Source: JBJKRF01 sp046704785 (GTDB lineage: Bacteria > Chloroflexota > Anaerolineae > Anaerolineales > Villigracilaceae). Taken from it: 15,602 nt of DNA. The DNA is taken from the NCBI GenBank assembly GCA_046704785.1, contig JBJKRF010000153.1:1-15602 (forward strand). The letters run 5' to 3'. The translations under genes were made by a program, and so were the position numbers. The notes beneath the pieces are model-generated. The model did not search any database and had not been told where the DNA came from. It saw nothing but the letters and a program-made list of their open reading frames with translations. Below, piece by piece: positions 15,155-15,602 of this stretch; positions within the stretch are counted from its first letter, which is position 1; every line of letters begins with the position of its first letter.

Positions 15155-15197
15155 GGGGTGCTTTTCGGGTCTTGTTCGAAAAGCACCCCGGCTTTTT
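15155..15197 (+). terminator. Second strong terminator hairpin
   Basis: A perfect 13-bp stem, GGGGTGCTTTTCG (15155-15167) with CGAAAAGCACCCC (15177-15189), has a 9-base loop. It is followed by GGC and TTTTT (15193-15197), with AAA before the stem able to pair with part of the T run. It stands 46 bases after the first terminator with no gene between. It may be a backup terminator or the 3' end of a separate small RNA; on the - strand only three T follow. Confidence 0.75.
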
Positions 15198-15286
15198 ATC
15201 AGTACAAATTTCAAGCAAATATTCTTCGTTGCAAGAGCTAGTTCGTACCTTAACAATCTGATACATCGTATCTGTTCAAATGAAAA

Positions 15287-15329
15287 AGGCGCTGCCACAC
15301 TATACATTCATTTGTATAGCTGGGTGCCT
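15287..15329 (+). repeat. Long imperfect inverted repeat (hairpin or operator)
   Basis: AGGCGC (15287-15292) pairs with GTGCCT (15324-15329, one G-U). CCA (15295-15297) pairs with TGG (15321-15323), and CTATACA (15300-15306) pairs with TGTATAG (15313-15319) around TTCATT. Sixteen pairs are interrupted by a two-base bulge and a 2x1 internal loop. No T run follows, so it is not a simple terminator. The inner 20-base dyad could equally be a DNA operator. Confidence 0.6.
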
Positions 15330-15378
15330 GAAGTAATAATCGTTATATTGAAATTTACTGGAGTGGGGGAGCCAGCGT

Positions 15379-15420
15379 ATGAAAGACTGTTTTAAAAGGA
15401 GGTGTTGTTTATATCTATGA
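15379..15420 (+). CDS. Possible 13-residue leader peptide
   Basis: ATG at 15379 opens the short frame MKDCFKRRCCLYL and ends with TGA at 15418-15420. GGAG (15368-15371, within a G-rich run) is seven bases before the ATG, an acceptable ribosome site. The peptide is basic and has three cysteines in 13 residues. A strong AAAAGGAGG (15394-15402) lies inside it with no full-length ORF directly behind. It could be an upstream leader controlling the secreted-protein gene 67 bases later. Chance occurrence is quite possible. Confidence 0.25.
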   Translation: MKDCFKRRCCLYL

Positions 15421-15487
15421 TTTGAACATCGTGGCACATCTCTAACAATCCTGCCCATTACAAAATTAGACAAGGAGGAAGGTTGTA

Positions 15488-15602
15488 ATGAAACGACTTC
15501 GTTTCTTCTCGATAGCGGTCATCTTATTCATGATGATCGCGTTAGTTCCGGCCCAGATGGCCTCTGCGGCCACAGCCTGCAGCCCGGTGACATCCACCAT
15601 CA
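15488..15602 (+). CDS. Secreted protein, N-terminal part with signal peptide
   Basis: Only the first 38 codons are in the window. They form a classical Sec signal peptide: basic start MKRLR, hydrophobic core FFSIAVILFMMIALV (6-20), and a cleavage region PAQMASAATA with AXA sites after A27 or A30. The mature protein would begin near ATACSPVTSTI, whose start suggests an exported envelope or extracellular protein. There is a cysteine at 31, but no lipobox (no Leu at -3), so it is not clearly a lipoprotein. AAGGAGG (15472-15478) nine bases before the ATG at 15488 is an excellent ribosome site and fixes the start. The function cannot be told from this fragment. Confidence 0.85.
   Translation, partial: MKRLRFFSIAVILFMMIALVPAQMASAATACSPVTSTI

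Larger units (their letters stand above)
15198..15487. other. Upstream region of the secreted-protein gene, no clear gene
   Basis: AT-rich DNA without a convincing gene of normal size. It holds a short dyad GATAC-ATC-GTATC (15260-15272), a long imperfect hairpin (15287-15329), a possible 13-codon ORF (15379-15420) and the ribosome site AAGGAGG (15472-15478). Weak promoter matches are TTGCAA-16-AACAAT-like near 15229-15257 and TTGTAT (15312-15317) with TAATAA (15334-15339); neither is convincing. The region is probably a long regulated 5' leader plus promoter. Confidence 0.5.

Noticed and set aside
14995..15186. 63-codon ORF on the - strand
   Set aside because: It runs antisense through both terminator stems and looks like chance coding.
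14826..15487. Known riboswitch, tmRNA, RNase P RNA, SRP RNA, CRISPR array or hammerhead ribozyme
   Set aside because: Consensus motifs recalled for these classes (for example the GAGGAAAGTCC of RNase P, the CTGATGA/GAAA core of hammerheads, evenly spaced direct repeats) were not found by eye. A covariance search would be decisive.

Overview
The window looks like an ordinary chromosomal segment of a moderately GC-rich bacterium, most likely Chloroflexota (Anaerolineae-like). The reasons are the RecJ with a long C-terminal extension, a topoisomerase I carrying an extra N-terminal zinc ribbon, and the style of the small membrane proteins. This taxonomic call is an inference from gene content; no rRNA, tRNA, CRISPR array, insertion sequence or phage gene was seen.

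Left part, + strand (1-5718): a tight informational operon. It runs from the 3' end of rpsP (ribosomal protein S16) through khpA (small KH RNA-binding protein), rimM (16S rRNA maturation), dprA (DNA-processing protein), a mannose-1-phosphate guanylyltransferase and topA. Genes touch or lie within about 70 bases of each other. The trmD and rplS genes that commonly follow rimM are absent here. A hairpin lies between rpsP and khpA, and a weak terminator follows topA.

Middle, + strand (5749-8283): three separately expressed genes. The first is an unrecognised two-helix membrane protein with a good promoter and a textbook terminator. The second is a YbaK-type aminoacyl-tRNA deacylase. The third is an orphan polar-amino-acid ABC transporter ATPase with its own promoter and ribosome site.

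Right part, - strand (14696 down to 8299): a run of co-directional genes. In transcription order they are a ROK-family sugar kinase, a four-helix membrane protein, a DMT/EamA exporter, an AbrB-PIN toxin-antitoxin pair, a PD-(D/E)XK nuclease with an AddB-like iron-sulfur cysteine pattern, and recJ. The antitoxin, toxin and nuclease overlap one another. The last two genes suggest a DNA end-processing pair.

Far right (14697-15487): about 790 bases without a convincing gene, AT-richer than the rest, and packed with inverted repeats. The + strand has two strong terminator-type hairpins at 15051-15108 and 15155-15197. The first closes a series of hairpins beginning near 14832, so a structured non-coding RNA of about 280 nt is my best candidate for something undescribed. 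Beyond it lie another long hairpin, a possible 13-codon leader ORF, and the start of a secreted protein (15488 to the window end) with a clear signal peptide and a strong ribosome binding site.
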